Source: Cytophagales bacterium
GTDB taxonomy: Bacteria > Bacteroidota > Bacteroidia > Cytophagales > Spirosomataceae
Assembly: GCA_013298025.1 (NCBI GenBank)
Contig: JAAFJE010000005.1
Coordinates: 62,001 to 126,000, forward strand
Length of the DNA stretch: 64,000 nt
Direction: 5' to 3'
Positions within the stretch are counted from its first letter, which is position 1, and each line of letters opens with the position of its first letter. A program made the position numbers and the translations under genes. Positions 8,973-18,828 of this stretch are shown in pieces. The notes below the pieces were generated by a model that saw nothing but the letters and a program-made list of their open reading frames with translations, had not been told where the DNA came from and ran no database searches.

Positions 8973-9926
8973 TTAAAACACACTACGCACAAACGCAACG
9001 AGAGCGTCCAGCAAGCCAGTAGCCAAGGGTAGGTTTGGGTTTTGGTAATTCTGCAAGGTTTCGGCTCTGTCGAGCGAGCCATGTTTCAAAACATGGTTCA
9101 TTTGTGGGATAATTTGATAGACAGCATGAGGTACAGCTTGGTGCAGGCGTTCGGCCTCTTGCACCGCCACTTGTATATCGGCATCACCCTGAAGAATCGC
9201 CACAGGCACAGGCACTTTGGCTATTTCTTGTTGGGGCGTATAACGTAACCACGAAATCATGTAGGGCTGCACCGTAGTACGAAAAAGGCTATAAATCACG
9301 AGGTGTTGCATGATTTTAGGAATGGTTTTGCCTTGTTTGAGTTGGGCAAAATACGCCTCAATCGTAGTATTCACCGAGTCGGGGAGGGTTTGGGCTTTGA
9401 GTTGGTCTTTGATAACCTCATCGGCCGAGCGAGCGATACCAGCCAACGAAACAAAGCCATGCACCTTTTTTTGCTGTGCCAACAACATTCCCACAAGCGA
9501 GCCTTCTGAATGTCCTACAATGATAATATGCTTGAAACGAGGCATTGTTTGAAGGGTGTCTAAAAACCGACCAGCGTCTTTTACGCCATCTTCAAAACGC
9601 ATATCAATCTCTTTCATGCCAGCCGTAAAGCTTTGGGCAATGCCTCTTTTATCGTACCGAAAACTAGCAATGCCTTGTTTGGCTAGGGCTTCTGCCAACA
9701 AGCGATAAGGCTGTGCTTTTACACCCAAGGGGTTGTTGCCTTGGCGGTCGGTTGGCCCAGAACCAGCAATGATAAGCACCAACGCACAAGGCTGATTTCC
9801 TTCGGGGGCAAGTAAAGTGCCTTCTAAACTTCCTTTGTCTTGCAGCATACGAATGGTTTGCTCTTGTTGTGCCAATCCTTTGAAGCTCAGGAGGATAAAA
9901 AGGATAAATGCTAAAAGATGTTTCAT
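8973..9926 (-). CDS. Secreted alpha/beta hydrolase
   Basis: This 317-residue protein has a signal peptide (hydrophobic residues 4-18, then GLAQ as likely cleavage site). The fold is alpha/beta hydrolase: an oxyanion-type GSGPTDR stretch near 56-62, nucleophile elbow GHSEG near 138-142, and a late histidine in MNHVLKH near 276-282. Relatives are described as dienelactone-hydrolase- or esterase-like. The substrate is unknown. It is monocistronic, transcribed away from the ATPase gene. Confidence 0.85.
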   Translation of the reverse strand: MKHLLAFILFILLSFKGLAQQEQTIRMLQDKGSLEGTLLAPEGNQPCALVLIIAGSGPTDRQGNNPLGVKAQPYRLLAEALAKQGIASFRYDKRGIAQSFTAGMKEIDMRFEDGVKDAGRFLDTLQTMPRFKHIIIVGHSEGSLVGMLLAQQKKVHGFVSLAGIARSADEVIKDQLKAQTLPDSVNTTIEAYFAQLKQGKTIPKIMQHLVIYSLFRTTVQPYMISWLRYTPQQEIAKVPVPVAILQGDADIQVAVQEAERLHQAVPHAVYQIIPQMNHVLKHGSLDRAETLQNYQNPNLPLATGLLDALVAFVRSVF

Positions 9927-10024
9927 GGTAAGGGGGGATGTTTTTCGTTATCAGCACTCATATTTAGTAGATTATCGTTGTTAATTTTAAAATTACCAAA
10001 GTAAATATATCAAGTTCTATTTTA

Positions 10025-10032
10025 TAACTTTG
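10025..10032 (+). promoter_or_regulatory. Candidate -7 box (TAACTTTG) of the ATPase-nuclease pair
   Basis: The octamer fits TAnnTTTG and ends 18 bases before the ATPase start codon. No clear -33 TTTG is present at the usual distance. Confidence 0.45.
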
Positions 10033-10050
10033 TAAGAAATGTAAGCCCTT

Positions 10051-11322
10051 ATGAACGTAGAAAGAATACACATAGAAAATTTCGGAGGAATAAATAATAT
10101 GACGTTTGACTTTAAGTCAATCAACTTACTTATTGGTCCACAGGGTTCTGGAAAAAGTGTGACGGTAAAGTTATTATACTTTTTTAAAAACTTCATGAAT
10201 GAAATCATAAAAAGCATTGAGAATGAAGAAACAAAAAGAGACTTAGACCAAAGGCAAAAAGAAACTTTTATAAACTTTTTCCCCAAAGAATCTTGGAGTA
10301 AAGACGATTTTTTTATTACATATTCTTATGAAAATACGTCCATTGATATTCGGAAAATCGACCATAAAATCAGTTTTACTTATTCAGAAAACATTAAGGC
10401 TGTATTAAAAAAAGGCAAAAAGATTTACCAAGAAGAAAAGGCCAAATTACTCGAAAATAGAAAAGTACCTAATTTTAATATAAAAAGGCAAATCAACGAA
10501 AAGATTCAGGATTGTGTTAAAAATGAACTAGGAAGCCTATCTACTTTTGACCAATTTTTTATTCCTGCTGGTAGGAGTTTCTTTGCCAATATCCAAAGTA
10601 GCATATTTTCTTTTTTGAGTGATAATAGGTCATTAGACCCATTTTTAATTGAATTTGGGTCGTTTTATGAAAATCTAAAACGTTTTTACAGTGACGTATT
10701 AGCAGAGGATAAAAATGACAAAGAATATGATGAATTGATTGCGGAGGTGTTGAATAGTACGTATATCAGAGAAAAAGAAAAAGACTATCTCGTACATAAA
10801 GACCAAAGAAAGGTTAATTTAACCAACGCTTCTTCTGGTCAACAAGAAACATTGCCATTGGTTATTATTCTTAAAACGCTCACAAAAATTAGTTCTGTAG
10901 GCGGAGGTATTACGCTTTACATTGAAGAGCCAGAAGCACATTTATTTCCTAGTGCCCAAAAACGAATAGTAGAACTATTGGCTCGTACTTTTAATAGTAC
11001 CGATAACAAGTTTCAAATATTTGTTACAACGCATAGCCCATATATACTTTCTTCTTTCAATAACTTAATTTATGCTGGAAATATCAAAAACAGGTTGAAG
11101 TTGGAAGGAAAAAAGTATGATAAATTAAACAAAATTATCTCTACAAAAGAACAACTGACAAGCGACTTATTTAGTGTGTATTCCTTGAGTAACAACGAGC
11201 AAAAAGATTTAATTGAGCAAGAATCAAACCTTATTTCTCAAACTATTTTAGATGCTGTTTCGGATGAAATTTCAATAGCATTTGATAAACTTTTAAACAT
11301 TGACTTCTCGAATGAATTGTAA
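10051..11322 (+). CDS. AAA_15/OLD-type ABC ATPase, candidate defence protein
   Basis: This 423-residue protein is an SMC/ABC-like ATPase of the AAA_15/AAA_21 type. It has Walker A GPQGSGKS at 29-36, signature ASSGQQ at 260-265, Walker B LYIEEPEAHLF at 289-299 and the switch histidine TTHSP at 326-330. The insert between is short and helical. No TOPRIM nuclease domain is fused, unlike OLD or GajA. ATPases of this class often drive a partner nuclease in phage defence (for example PARIS, Septu or RloA/B-like pairs). Here the partner would be the small overlapping downstream gene. The defence role is inference from this arrangement and from the nearby restriction operon. Confidence 0.88.
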   Translation: MNVERIHIENFGGINNMTFDFKSINLLIGPQGSGKSVTVKLLYFFKNFMNEIIKSIENEETKRDLDQRQKETFINFFPKESWSKDDFFITYSYENTSIDIRKIDHKISFTYSENIKAVLKKGKKIYQEEKAKLLENRKVPNFNIKRQINEKIQDCVKNELGSLSTFDQFFIPAGRSFFANIQSSIFSFLSDNRSLDPFLIEFGSFYENLKRFYSDVLAEDKNDKEYDELIAEVLNSTYIREKEKDYLVHKDQRKVNLTNASSGQQETLPLVIILKTLTKISSVGGGITLYIEEPEAHLFPSAQKRIVELLARTFNSTDNKFQIFVTTHSPYILSSFNNLIYAGNIKNRLKLEGKKYDKLNKIISTKEQLTSDLFSVYSLSNNEQKDLIEQESNLISQTILDAVSDEISIAFDKLLNIDFSNEL

Positions 11323-11713
11323 GAAAGAATCATCTCAGAAACTATTTACATTTGAGCAAAACAGAAGCAAATTAACGCTTGAAAATGTTGACCAAGTTAA
11401 GTCAATAGAAATACTTGTAGATGGCTGCGAAATAAACGACAATACGCTCAGATGCGATTATATGTTACTGGCCAAAGGAATAGAGTTTTACATAGAACTT
11501 AAAGGACAAGACTTACTGCATGCTGTAAGCCAGATTAAGGCAACAATCAAGCGTTTATCACCCGAATTTAAGAATAAAAACAAAAAAGCATACGTCATTT
11601 GCACAAGAAGTCCTCTTAGTTCTACTCAAATTCAATCTTTAAAATATGATTTATTAAAGAACTTTAATGCCGACCTACAAGTGAAATGTTCACCACACAA
11701 AGACAAATATTAA
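11312..11713 (+). CDS. Small PD-(D/E)XK-like protein coupled to the ATPase
   Basis: I chose ATG 11312, which overlaps the ATPase stop by 11 bases; a TTG twelve bases earlier is possible. The product is 133 residues. Its core CDY at 48-50 and IELKGQ at 61-66 gives a D49 and E62-L-K64 pattern, followed by a helix AVSQIKATIKRL, like the PD-(D/E)XK nuclease fold. I do not recognise a named family; it does not resemble the HNH protein PtuB or the TOPRIM protein AriB. The tight overlap suggests translational coupling and a joint complex. Confidence 0.65.
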   Translation: MNCKKESSQKLFTFEQNRSKLTLENVDQVKSIEILVDGCEINDNTLRCDYMLLAKGIEFYIELKGQDLLHAVSQIKATIKRLSPEFKNKNKKAYVICTRSPLSSTQIQSLKYDLLKNFNADLQVKCSPHKDKY

Positions 11714-11734
11714 AGACTCGGCCATAATACACTT

Positions 11735-13420
11735 TTACTTCCTTGCACTCGTACCTACCAAATCAAACGTAAGGGCAAACACCACAACCAATACACAGCC
11801 AATGAGGTTGAGCCATAAAAAGGCGGTGAGGTCTATCCACCAAGCATAAATAACGAAGATTTCGGCTAAAATGGCTGCCCAAAATACGGCACTTCCTCGA
11901 ATATGTTTGAGGTAAAACGCCACCAGAAAAACGCCCAAAATAGTGCCATAAAACCAAGACCCCAAGATGTTTACGGCTTCTATCAAACTGCCAATATTGG
12001 CTGTAAATTGTGCTACAATGATACAGAAAATGCCCCAGCCTAGCGTTACCCAACGAGATACATTGAGGTAATGTTGGTCGGAGTCTTGCCCATGGATGAG
12101 CCTTTTGTAAATGTCGATAATGGTACAAGAAGTAAGCGAGCCAAACGCCGATGCCATCGACCCCATCGAGGCAAGCAGAATGACAGCAATGAGCAAACCA
12201 ACCATGCCCACGGGTAAATATTGCGTAACAAAAGAAAGAAAGATATAATTGGTATCGTTGGTGTCGGCGTGCTGGTCTTGTGCCTTAATCAAATCTTTGG
12301 TGGCGTTGCGTAGCTCGTTGTGGGCTTGGTCGGCTTTTTGGACGGCTTGTTGTTGTTGGGCTATAGCCTCGGCATCATCTTTTTGTAGGGCTGTGACCAA
12401 TTGATTTACTGCCGCTTTTTTGTGCACAAATACTTCGTGTTGGGCGGTTTCCAAAGCCTTATAACTGGCTTGCTTGCTTACTTTGTCGAGTATGGTTTTA
12501 TTGAAAAAAAGTGGCGGTTGGTTGAATTGATAAAAAACAAATACCAATGCCCCTACCAACAAAATCAAGAATTGCATGGGTATTTTTAGGATGCCGTTCA
12601 TGAGTAATCCAAGGCGGCTTTCGCCAACAGACTCGCCCGACAAATAACGCCCCACCTGCGATTGGTCTGTGCCAAAGTACGATAGTTGCAAAAAGAACCC
12701 ACCTATCAGCCCCGACCATACATTATAGCGGTTGTTGAGGTCGAATTTCCAGTCTATCGCATTCAGTTTGCCCATTTTGCCTGCAACTTTGAGCGTATCA
12801 ATAAAGCCCATGTTGGAAGGAAGCAAATGCACCACCATGTAGCCCGCCAAAAACATCCCTACCAATACCACAAACATTTGTTGCATTTGGGTATAAGAAA
12901 TGGTTTTTGAGCCACCAATCATGCAATAGAGCGTTACGACTGTTCCCGTCAGGATATTCGTCCAATACAAGTCCCAACCCAAAATGGTGGACAAAATAAT
13001 AGACGGAGCAGCGATGGTTACGCCTGTGGATAAAGCCCTTGGGATAAGGAATAGGAACGACGTAAGAATGCGTGTTTTGAGGTCGAAACGTCCTTCTAAA
13101 AATTCATAAGCCGTATAAACATTGAGTTTTTTGAAGATTGGAATAAACGTCACCGAAAGGACTATCATGGCAAGAGGTAAGCCAAAATAAAACTGAACAA
13201 AACGCATTCCGTCGGTATAAGCTTGTCCTGGTGCCGACAAAAACGTAATGGCACTGGCTTGCGTTGCCATCACCGAAAGCGTAACATGGTACCAAGGTAG
13301 TTGCTTATCAGCTAATAAGAAGCCCTCTACGCTTTTGCGTGAAGCACGACCTTTCCAGATACCAAAAGTAATGATAGTACCCAAGGTGAGTACCAATACA
13401 AGCCAGTCTATAGTATTCAT
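11735..13420 (-). CDS. Sodium:solute symporter with a soluble coiled-coil insert
   Basis: This 561-residue inner-membrane protein belongs to the SSS family (SglT/PutP-like), importing a solute with sodium. The first twelve or so membrane segments include family wording near residues 45-75 and 240-262 (SYFGTDQSQVGRYLSG). Between about 305 and 388 lies a hydrophilic, Q/A/K-rich segment predicted to be helical, not part of the usual fold; the membrane part resumes at NYIFLSFVTQYLP. The substrate is unknown; a sugar or sialic-acid-like compound would fit the neighbouring sialidase-fold protein, but that is a guess. A 40-residue membrane protein is encoded just upstream. Confidence 0.9.
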   Translation of the reverse strand: MNTIDWLVLVLTLGTIITFGIWKGRASRKSVEGFLLADKQLPWYHVTLSVMATQASAITFLSAPGQAYTDGMRFVQFYFGLPLAMIVLSVTFIPIFKKLNVYTAYEFLEGRFDLKTRILTSFLFLIPRALSTGVTIAAPSIILSTILGWDLYWTNILTGTVVTLYCMIGGSKTISYTQMQQMFVVLVGMFLAGYMVVHLLPSNMGFIDTLKVAGKMGKLNAIDWKFDLNNRYNVWSGLIGGFFLQLSYFGTDQSQVGRYLSGESVGESRLGLLMNGILKIPMQFLILLVGALVFVFYQFNQPPLFFNKTILDKVSKQASYKALETAQHEVFVHKKAAVNQLVTALQKDDAEAIAQQQQAVQKADQAHNELRNATKDLIKAQDQHADTNDTNYIFLSFVTQYLPVGMVGLLIAVILLASMGSMASAFGSLTSCTIIDIYKRLIHGQDSDQHYLNVSRWVTLGWGIFCIIVAQFTANIGSLIEAVNILGSWFYGTILGVFLVAFYLKHIRGSAVFWAAILAEIFVIYAWWIDLTAFLWLNLIGCVLVVVFALTFDLVGTSARK

Positions 13421-13502
13421 CTAATTAATCAAGAGCGATTTTGTGGGTTTTGAGCAAGATAATCTCTAGCAATAACCCCAACTAAGTACTTTGTATTTTG
13501 GG

Positions 13503-13625
13503 TTATTTAAAATATTCGCTAAAGAGATAAAATAAGCCTATCATCAGTACGAGGTTGCCGACGACAATCCAGTAGAGTTGTTGCCAAGATTTGATAAAAG
13601 GAGGCAAGGATTTATCTTTTTCCAT
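13503..13625 (-). CDS. Small single-pass membrane protein upstream of the symporter
   Basis: The product from ATG at 13625 is 40 residues: a charged, proline-containing head (MEKDKSLPPFIKSWQQ) and one hydrophobic segment (about 18-36). A longer frame to 13802 exists but its extra part runs through the inverted repeat and looks non-coding. It lies 82 bases before the symporter gene on the same strand. Small membrane proteins beside SSS or DASS transporters are common, so it may be an accessory; this is inference. Confidence 0.6.
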   Translation of the reverse strand: MEKDKSLPPFIKSWQQLYWIVVGNLVLMIGLFYLFSEYFK

Positions 13626-13758
13626 AAGGATAACCGTATATGTTTTATCAAATATAAAATGCTTCGTGTTAAAAAGCAAAGACACAAAGCGGCTAGGCTT
13701 TGTGTCTTTGCTACATGATACACAAGAATAATAAAAACTTTGCTTATGCCAAGATAGC

Positions 13759-13820
13759 TTATTGAGTGAGTTAAGTTTTTGAAAATAAGGATTATAACTC
13801 ACAATTCACTCACTCAATAA
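13759..13820. repeat. Inverted repeat of the GAGTGAGT low-complexity family
   Basis: TTATTGAGTGAGT (13759-13771) and ACTCACTCAATAA (13808-13820) are a perfect 13-bp inverted repeat with a 36-bp loop, between susD and the small membrane gene. It may end susCD transcription on the minus strand. Similar direct wording occurs at 6596-6640 and 26457-26500. Confidence 0.7.
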
Positions 13821-13825
13821 ATTCA

Positions 13826-15244
13826 TTAATAGCCATTATTTTGAATAATAGCTGGATTTTGAGAGCGAACCGTTTGGGGAATGGGTAAAAGTAATTTGTC
13901 GGTAGTAATGGCTTTGCCTTTCGGTTGCAATACCGCAATAGCCCTATTGTTGCGTTTCAAGTCGAACCAGCGGTGAAATTCTAGGGCTAGTTCAACCCTT
14001 CTTTCGTGTTCGATGGCCAAACTTATCGTTGAATAAGCAGCAGGATAATTGGCTTCGCCAAATTTTGGTAAACCCGCTCTTGTTCTTACTTGATTCAGAT
14101 AGGTGGCATCTCCTGTTGCCTCCGCAAGCATCAACAATACATCGGCATAACGCAACACCATAAAATTATTGTTGGAAAGCGGATTCCCGTTTCCTAGCAC
14201 GGCATTGGTGTGTGTCCATTTAATTGGATATTTCTGAGCAATAAAAGTACTTCCGTTGTTGTAGCCTAGTGCAATAGACAAATCACGGCGAGGGTCATTG
14301 GCTTCGTATTCGTTATATAAATCGTCGGTTACTTGGTTCATTCCCGTACCATAGAAGCCGAGGAAATTATTGTTTGGATAAAACCCTTGGTAATACCTAC
14401 TATAAGGTGCAGAGGCAGAACCACCAAGATATTGTATTTCAAAAATAGACTCCTTGGTATTTTTTACATTAGGTCCCCACAAACTAGCATAAGTAGAAAG
14501 AAGTGCATATTGTCCACTGTTATACACTTCTTTTAAAACTGTTGCGGCCGATGTTTTATCGCCCATCGACAAATACACTTTTCCGAGGAGCGTTTGGGCT
14601 GCACCTTTAGAGGCACGTCCGATTTTGGCACTTGGGATGTCGGAGGCTAGAGAGAGTTTATCAATAGCAAAAAGAAGGTCTTTTTTGATAAAATCATACA
14701 CTTCTGTTTGTGGCGAACGCAATACGGCATAAGCTTCATCGCCAGAAAGAGGCTGCGTAACCAATGGAATATCGCCCCAAGTTTGTACCATATTGTAGTA
14801 AAATAAGGCCCTTAAAAAACGCATTTGGGCACGTACTTCATTTTTGTAGGCATCGCTCAAGCTGGCACTTTCAATTTTACTCAGTACAATATTGGTACTA
14901 AAAATTGCTTTGTAATAATCTTGCCAAAATTGATACACCATCGTATTGGTGGTCATCAGGCTATAATCTTTAAACTGCCATTTATCAGCCTGAATACCAG
15001 AAATATTATACATAATGGCATTATCGCTCATTTGTTCGTTGCAATACGAAACCGCACCTTCTGGATGATAAATCGTATATAACGACGCATAGGCCGAATT
15101 GATGGCTAATTCAAAATCATCTGTTGTTTTGAAATTATCTGCCGTAGCATTTGAAATAGGCGTTAGTTCTAAGAAAGAATCACTACAACTGCCTGTAATA
15201 AAAGCGATTATAACTAATGAATATATTTTTATGATTGTTTTCAT
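13826..15244 (-). CDS. susD: RagB/SusD family nutrient-binding outer-membrane lipoprotein
   Basis: This 472-residue protein has a lipoprotein signal (hydrophobic residues 5-17, lipobox TGSC with Cys20) and the SusD-like alpha-helical TPR core, with the typical C-terminal wording on ELALEFHRWFDLKR. It sits on the cell surface and caps the SusC pore, binding a glycan or other nutrient. It follows susC by 35 bases on the same strand. The ligand cannot be read from sequence. Confidence 0.93.
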   Translation of the reverse strand: MKTIIKIYSLVIIAFITGSCSDSFLELTPISNATADNFKTTDDFELAINSAYASLYTIYHPEGAVSYCNEQMSDNAIMYNISGIQADKWQFKDYSLMTTNTMVYQFWQDYYKAIFSTNIVLSKIESASLSDAYKNEVRAQMRFLRALFYYNMVQTWGDIPLVTQPLSGDEAYAVLRSPQTEVYDFIKKDLLFAIDKLSLASDIPSAKIGRASKGAAQTLLGKVYLSMGDKTSAATVLKEVYNSGQYALLSTYASLWGPNVKNTKESIFEIQYLGGSASAPYSRYYQGFYPNNNFLGFYGTGMNQVTDDLYNEYEANDPRRDLSIALGYNNGSTFIAQKYPIKWTHTNAVLGNGNPLSNNNFMVLRYADVLLMLAEATGDATYLNQVRTRAGLPKFGEANYPAAYSTISLAIEHERRVELALEFHRWFDLKRNNRAIAVLQPKGKAITTDKLLLPIPQTVRSQNPAIIQNNGY

Positions 15245-15279
15245 GGCTATCTGTCATTTGAGGGTTGAAAAACCATTTG

Positions 15280-18200
15280 TTAAAAATCCAACTTCGCACC
15301 GATGGTAATTACTCTTGGAATGGGATAAGAGCCATAGTCAACGCCAATAAATGCACCATTGGGGGCGTTACCTGATGCGTTCAAGCCGCTAGAAATGTTT
15401 CCGTTGGCTTCTCCCGAAAAGTTAGACGAATTGTACGTTGTGTTTTCAGGGTCGTAGTTGGTGTATTTACTCCACAAATACACATTTTCGGCATTGACAT
15501 ACACACGGGCTGTTTTCAGGTGTAGCTTTTTCGTCACTACAGAGGGGATGGTATAAGATACCCTGATGTTCTTCAAGCGTACAAAAGAGGCATCTTCAAC
15601 CCACAAGCTTGTAAACTGATCTTGCAAGCCAGTCAGACCTAAAGTAGCTCTAAAGTGTGTTCCATCGCCAGGGTCGCTTTCCGAACGCCAGCGATTGGCT
15701 ACGCCAGCATACATATTACGACCATTGTTCCAAAATCCTGAATAACGGAAGTTTTGGTTAACGATTTCTCCACCAAATGACCCTTGAAACATAAACGACA
15801 AGTCGATGCCTTTGAATGAAAAATTATTGGTAATACCTGCCATAAAATCGGGTTGATAGTTGCCCAAGGTGGTGCGGTCATCTACTGTGATTTTGCCATC
15901 GTTGTTTACATCTCTGATAATCGGGTCGCCGGGTTTTGTAGTGCTATAATGTGGTGCAGCATCTACGGCTGCTTGATTTTTGAACACGCCATCTACGATA
16001 TAGCCAAAGAAATTAGAAATCGGCTGCCCTACTTCAGTTTTGACAGTCACCACAAAATCGGTGTAAATGATAGGAGCATTGTTTTGTCCAAGTTGTAGCA
16101 CATTGTTACGGTTTCTACTAAAATTAATATCGGTTGACCAACGCAATTTACCCGTTGTGTTTTGGGTATTGAGGTTCAGTTCTATGCCTTTGTTTTCCAT
16201 TTTACCAATATTGGTCAATTGCGTAGAAAAGCCCGTAATATCTGGTACTGGCACGTTCAAAAGCATATCGTTGGTTGTCGAATTATAATATTCTGCCGAT
16301 AAACCGATGCGGTTGTTGAAGGCTTTCAAGTCGAAACCTACGTTGAATTGTGTGGTACGCTCCCATTTCAGATTGGTATTGGCAATATTTGAAATAGCCA
16401 AACCCGAAGCCAGTGTACCACCTGCCACATAATTGGAAGACGAAAGCAAACTGGTAGAGCCATAATTCGGAATTTGGTTGTTGCCTGCTACCCCATAGCT
16501 TATTCTCAATTTGAGGTTATTGATGGCATTAACATTACTCATGAAATTTTCGTCCGACAACACCCATGCCGCCGATACCGAAGGGAAATATCCCCAACGG
16601 CTATTGGCCCCAAATCTCGAACTTCCATCACGGCGAATAGCGGCAGTAAAGAAATATTTATTTAAAAAATTGTATTGTGTTCTGGCAATGTACGAAAGCA
16701 TTGTCCATTCGGTAGCATTGGTAAAACCACTCGACACCACGCCAGCATTGAGGGTTTCCACAAGGTCGTTCGGAAAGTTTCCTGAAGTGATAGACGCAAA
16801 TTCGTTACGCTGACTTTGCGACGAATATCCCAACAAAAAGGTTAGGTTATGATTGCCAAAGCTTTTATCATAAGTTAATGTGTTTTCACTCAGCCAGTTG
16901 AGCATATAACCACTGGTCGAATAACCCTCTGCGGGTAAAATGCCCGAATAGCCATATCCTTGCTTATTTACCCGATAGGAGTTATAACGTGTATTATACA
17001 AATTGGCATTGATGCTGGTACGCAAACGCAAACCGTCCATAATACGATATTCAAGAAAGGCTGTACCCAGTGTATTAAAAGTCTTGTTTTGCTTGTGGAT
17101 GTACCGTGTAAGCGAATACGGATGCCACAAGTTGAGGTCGTTGTAGGCGACATATTTATTCCAAACAGAGTTGGGGTCACGATAGCCAATATTTCCATTT
17201 TCGTTGTAAACAGGAAAAATGGGGTCGCTTTGTAAGCCCAAGCTCACCACATCGCTTTTGCCTTGTGTGCCGTCGGTTCTATCGAAAATACTGGTAAAGC
17301 CTAAATTCAGCCCAATCGTAACGTTGTTACTTAGTTGATGCTTGATATTAGAACGCACGGCTAGGCGTTTGTAATAATTTTGGTCTAATACTGCTTCTTG
17401 GTTGAGGTAAGCTGCCGAAAACATAAACTGTGTTTTGTCTGTACCACCCGATGCCGAAAATTGAGCATTTTGTGACGGAGCCGCCCGAAACATCACATCT
17501 TGCCAGTCGGTGCCTTTGCCAAATTGTTGCGGATTCGTCAAGAAATCTTCTGGAATTTTGTAAACCGACGTTCTAACACTATTGGGGTCGCTTGCCTTGT
17601 TTTTGGCAGGATTGAGGTCCACCCAAGCGTTGTTGTGGGCATCTATATAGTAATCAATCCATTGCTGGGCATCCATCATTTTCACCCGTCTTTCTACAGT
17701 CTGAATACCCGATTCATAGCCTAAGCTAAAGGTTGTTTTACCGGGCTTGCCTAGTTTGGTTGTCACCAAAATTACACCATTAGCCCCCCTCGACCCATAG
17801 ATGGCAGCCGAAGAAGCATCTTTCAAAATCTCTACAGATTCGATGTCTTGTGGGTTGACCATGTTTAGGTTGAAGTTTTCTAAAGGTACGCCATCCACTA
17901 CAAACAGAGGATTGGTGCCCGCTGTAATAGAGCTTACTCCTCTGATACGAATAATAGGCGAAACGCCTGGCGCGCCTTGGCTTTGTGAGATGTTTACGCC
18001 TGCTACTTGTCCAGCCAAAGCTTGTGTAACATTACTAAAAGACCTGTCTTGAAAGTCTTTGAATCCAATAGATGAAACAGCGCCCGAAACAGCTCTTTTG
18101 CTTTGTGTTCCGTAGCCAACCACTACTACTTCTTCAAGCGATTGCTGGTCTATTGTCATCGAAATCGTAAAAGTTGTACGCTTGCCAACAACCATTTCTT

Positions 18201-18792
18201 GTTTGTTGTATCCTACATAACTAAAAACCAAGATAGCATTTTCGTCAGTAACTTCGAGCTTAAACTGTCCATTGGCATCGGTATTTGTGCCTTTGGTTGT
18301 GCCTTTGATGGTGATATTTACCCCTGGAAGAGCCTTCCCTTTTTCGTCGGTTACTACGCCCGAAACGGTAGGTTGTGCTATGACAGTGGCTTCGGGCTTC
18401 TCGATTTTCTCGACTGGTGCAACGGAGGGAACGTCTATTTTACGCAAAACAATTTGCTTATTAACAATAACATACGTTACAGATAACGGCTTTAGTAAAC
18501 GTTCGAGTACATCGGCAAGCCTTTCGTTGGTAGCCGAAATTGTCACCGTGCGATTCAAGGGTACAACTTGCGAGTTGTACGAAATCCTGATTTGAGCGGT
18601 TCGCTCTATTTTGTGTAAAGCCGATTTAAGAACTATTCCATCTAGCATTATACTAATTTTCTTGTTGAGTTCTTCTTGAGCCGATGTCTTAGCCCATGAA
18701 AAACTAGCGAGGAATAGAATCATGAAAAACTGAATGCCAGTAATTCTCATAATAGTAAGCCAAAAAGCCTTTGATTGTCGATTTTTTTTCAT
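15280..18792 (-). CDS. susC: SusC/RagA TonB-dependent transporter with STN domain
   Basis: This 1170-residue outer-membrane transporter has a signal segment (about 13-38), an STN domain (about 45-115) that talks to an anti-sigma factor, a carboxypeptidase-regulatory-like domain (about 143-215), a plug with the hallmark EEVVVVGYGTQ, and a C-terminal 22-strand barrel ending in an aromatic/Phe terminus (AKLDF). It imports a substrate caught by SusD, with TonB energy. The STN domain fits the FecR and ECF sigma genes just upstream: ligand binding is expected to release the sigma factor and raise its own expression. Confidence 0.95.
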   Translation of the reverse strand: MKKNRQSKAFWLTIMRITGIQFFMILFLASFSWAKTSAQEELNKKISIMLDGIVLKSALHKIERTAQIRISYNSQVVPLNRTVTISATNERLADVLERLLKPLSVTYVIVNKQIVLRKIDVPSVAPVEKIEKPEATVIAQPTVSGVVTDEKGKALPGVNITIKGTTKGTNTDANGQFKLEVTDENAILVFSYVGYNKQEMVVGKRTTFTISMTIDQQSLEEVVVVGYGTQSKRAVSGAVSSIGFKDFQDRSFSNVTQALAGQVAGVNISQSQGAPGVSPIIRIRGVSSITAGTNPLFVVDGVPLENFNLNMVNPQDIESVEILKDASSAAIYGSRGANGVILVTTKLGKPGKTTFSLGYESGIQTVERRVKMMDAQQWIDYYIDAHNNAWVDLNPAKNKASDPNSVRTSVYKIPEDFLTNPQQFGKGTDWQDVMFRAAPSQNAQFSASGGTDKTQFMFSAAYLNQEAVLDQNYYKRLAVRSNIKHQLSNNVTIGLNLGFTSIFDRTDGTQGKSDVVSLGLQSDPIFPVYNENGNIGYRDPNSVWNKYVAYNDLNLWHPYSLTRYIHKQNKTFNTLGTAFLEYRIMDGLRLRTSINANLYNTRYNSYRVNKQGYGYSGILPAEGYSTSGYMLNWLSENTLTYDKSFGNHNLTFLLGYSSQSQRNEFASITSGNFPNDLVETLNAGVVSSGFTNATEWTMLSYIARTQYNFLNKYFFTAAIRRDGSSRFGANSRWGYFPSVSAAWVLSDENFMSNVNAINNLKLRISYGVAGNNQIPNYGSTSLLSSSNYVAGGTLASGLAISNIANTNLKWERTTQFNVGFDLKAFNNRIGLSAEYYNSTTNDMLLNVPVPDITGFSTQLTNIGKMENKGIELNLNTQNTTGKLRWSTDINFSRNRNNVLQLGQNNAPIIYTDFVVTVKTEVGQPISNFFGYIVDGVFKNQAAVDAAPHYSTTKPGDPIIRDVNNDGKITVDDRTTLGNYQPDFMAGITNNFSFKGIDLSFMFQGSFGGEIVNQNFRYSGFWNNGRNMYAGVANRWRSESDPGDGTHFRATLGLTGLQDQFTSLWVEDASFVRLKNIRVSYTIPSVVTKKLHLKTARVYVNAENVYLWSKYTNYDPENTTYNSSNFSGEANGNISSGLNASGNAPNGAFIGVDYGSYPIPRVITIGAKLDF

Positions 18793-18828
18793 ATACTTGA
18801 TAGTTTTCTGTAAAATGAAACAAAAAAT

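Noticed and set aside
13626-13802. Long version of the small membrane protein
   Set aside because: The added part crosses an inverted repeat and the ATG at 13625 gives a clean short protein.
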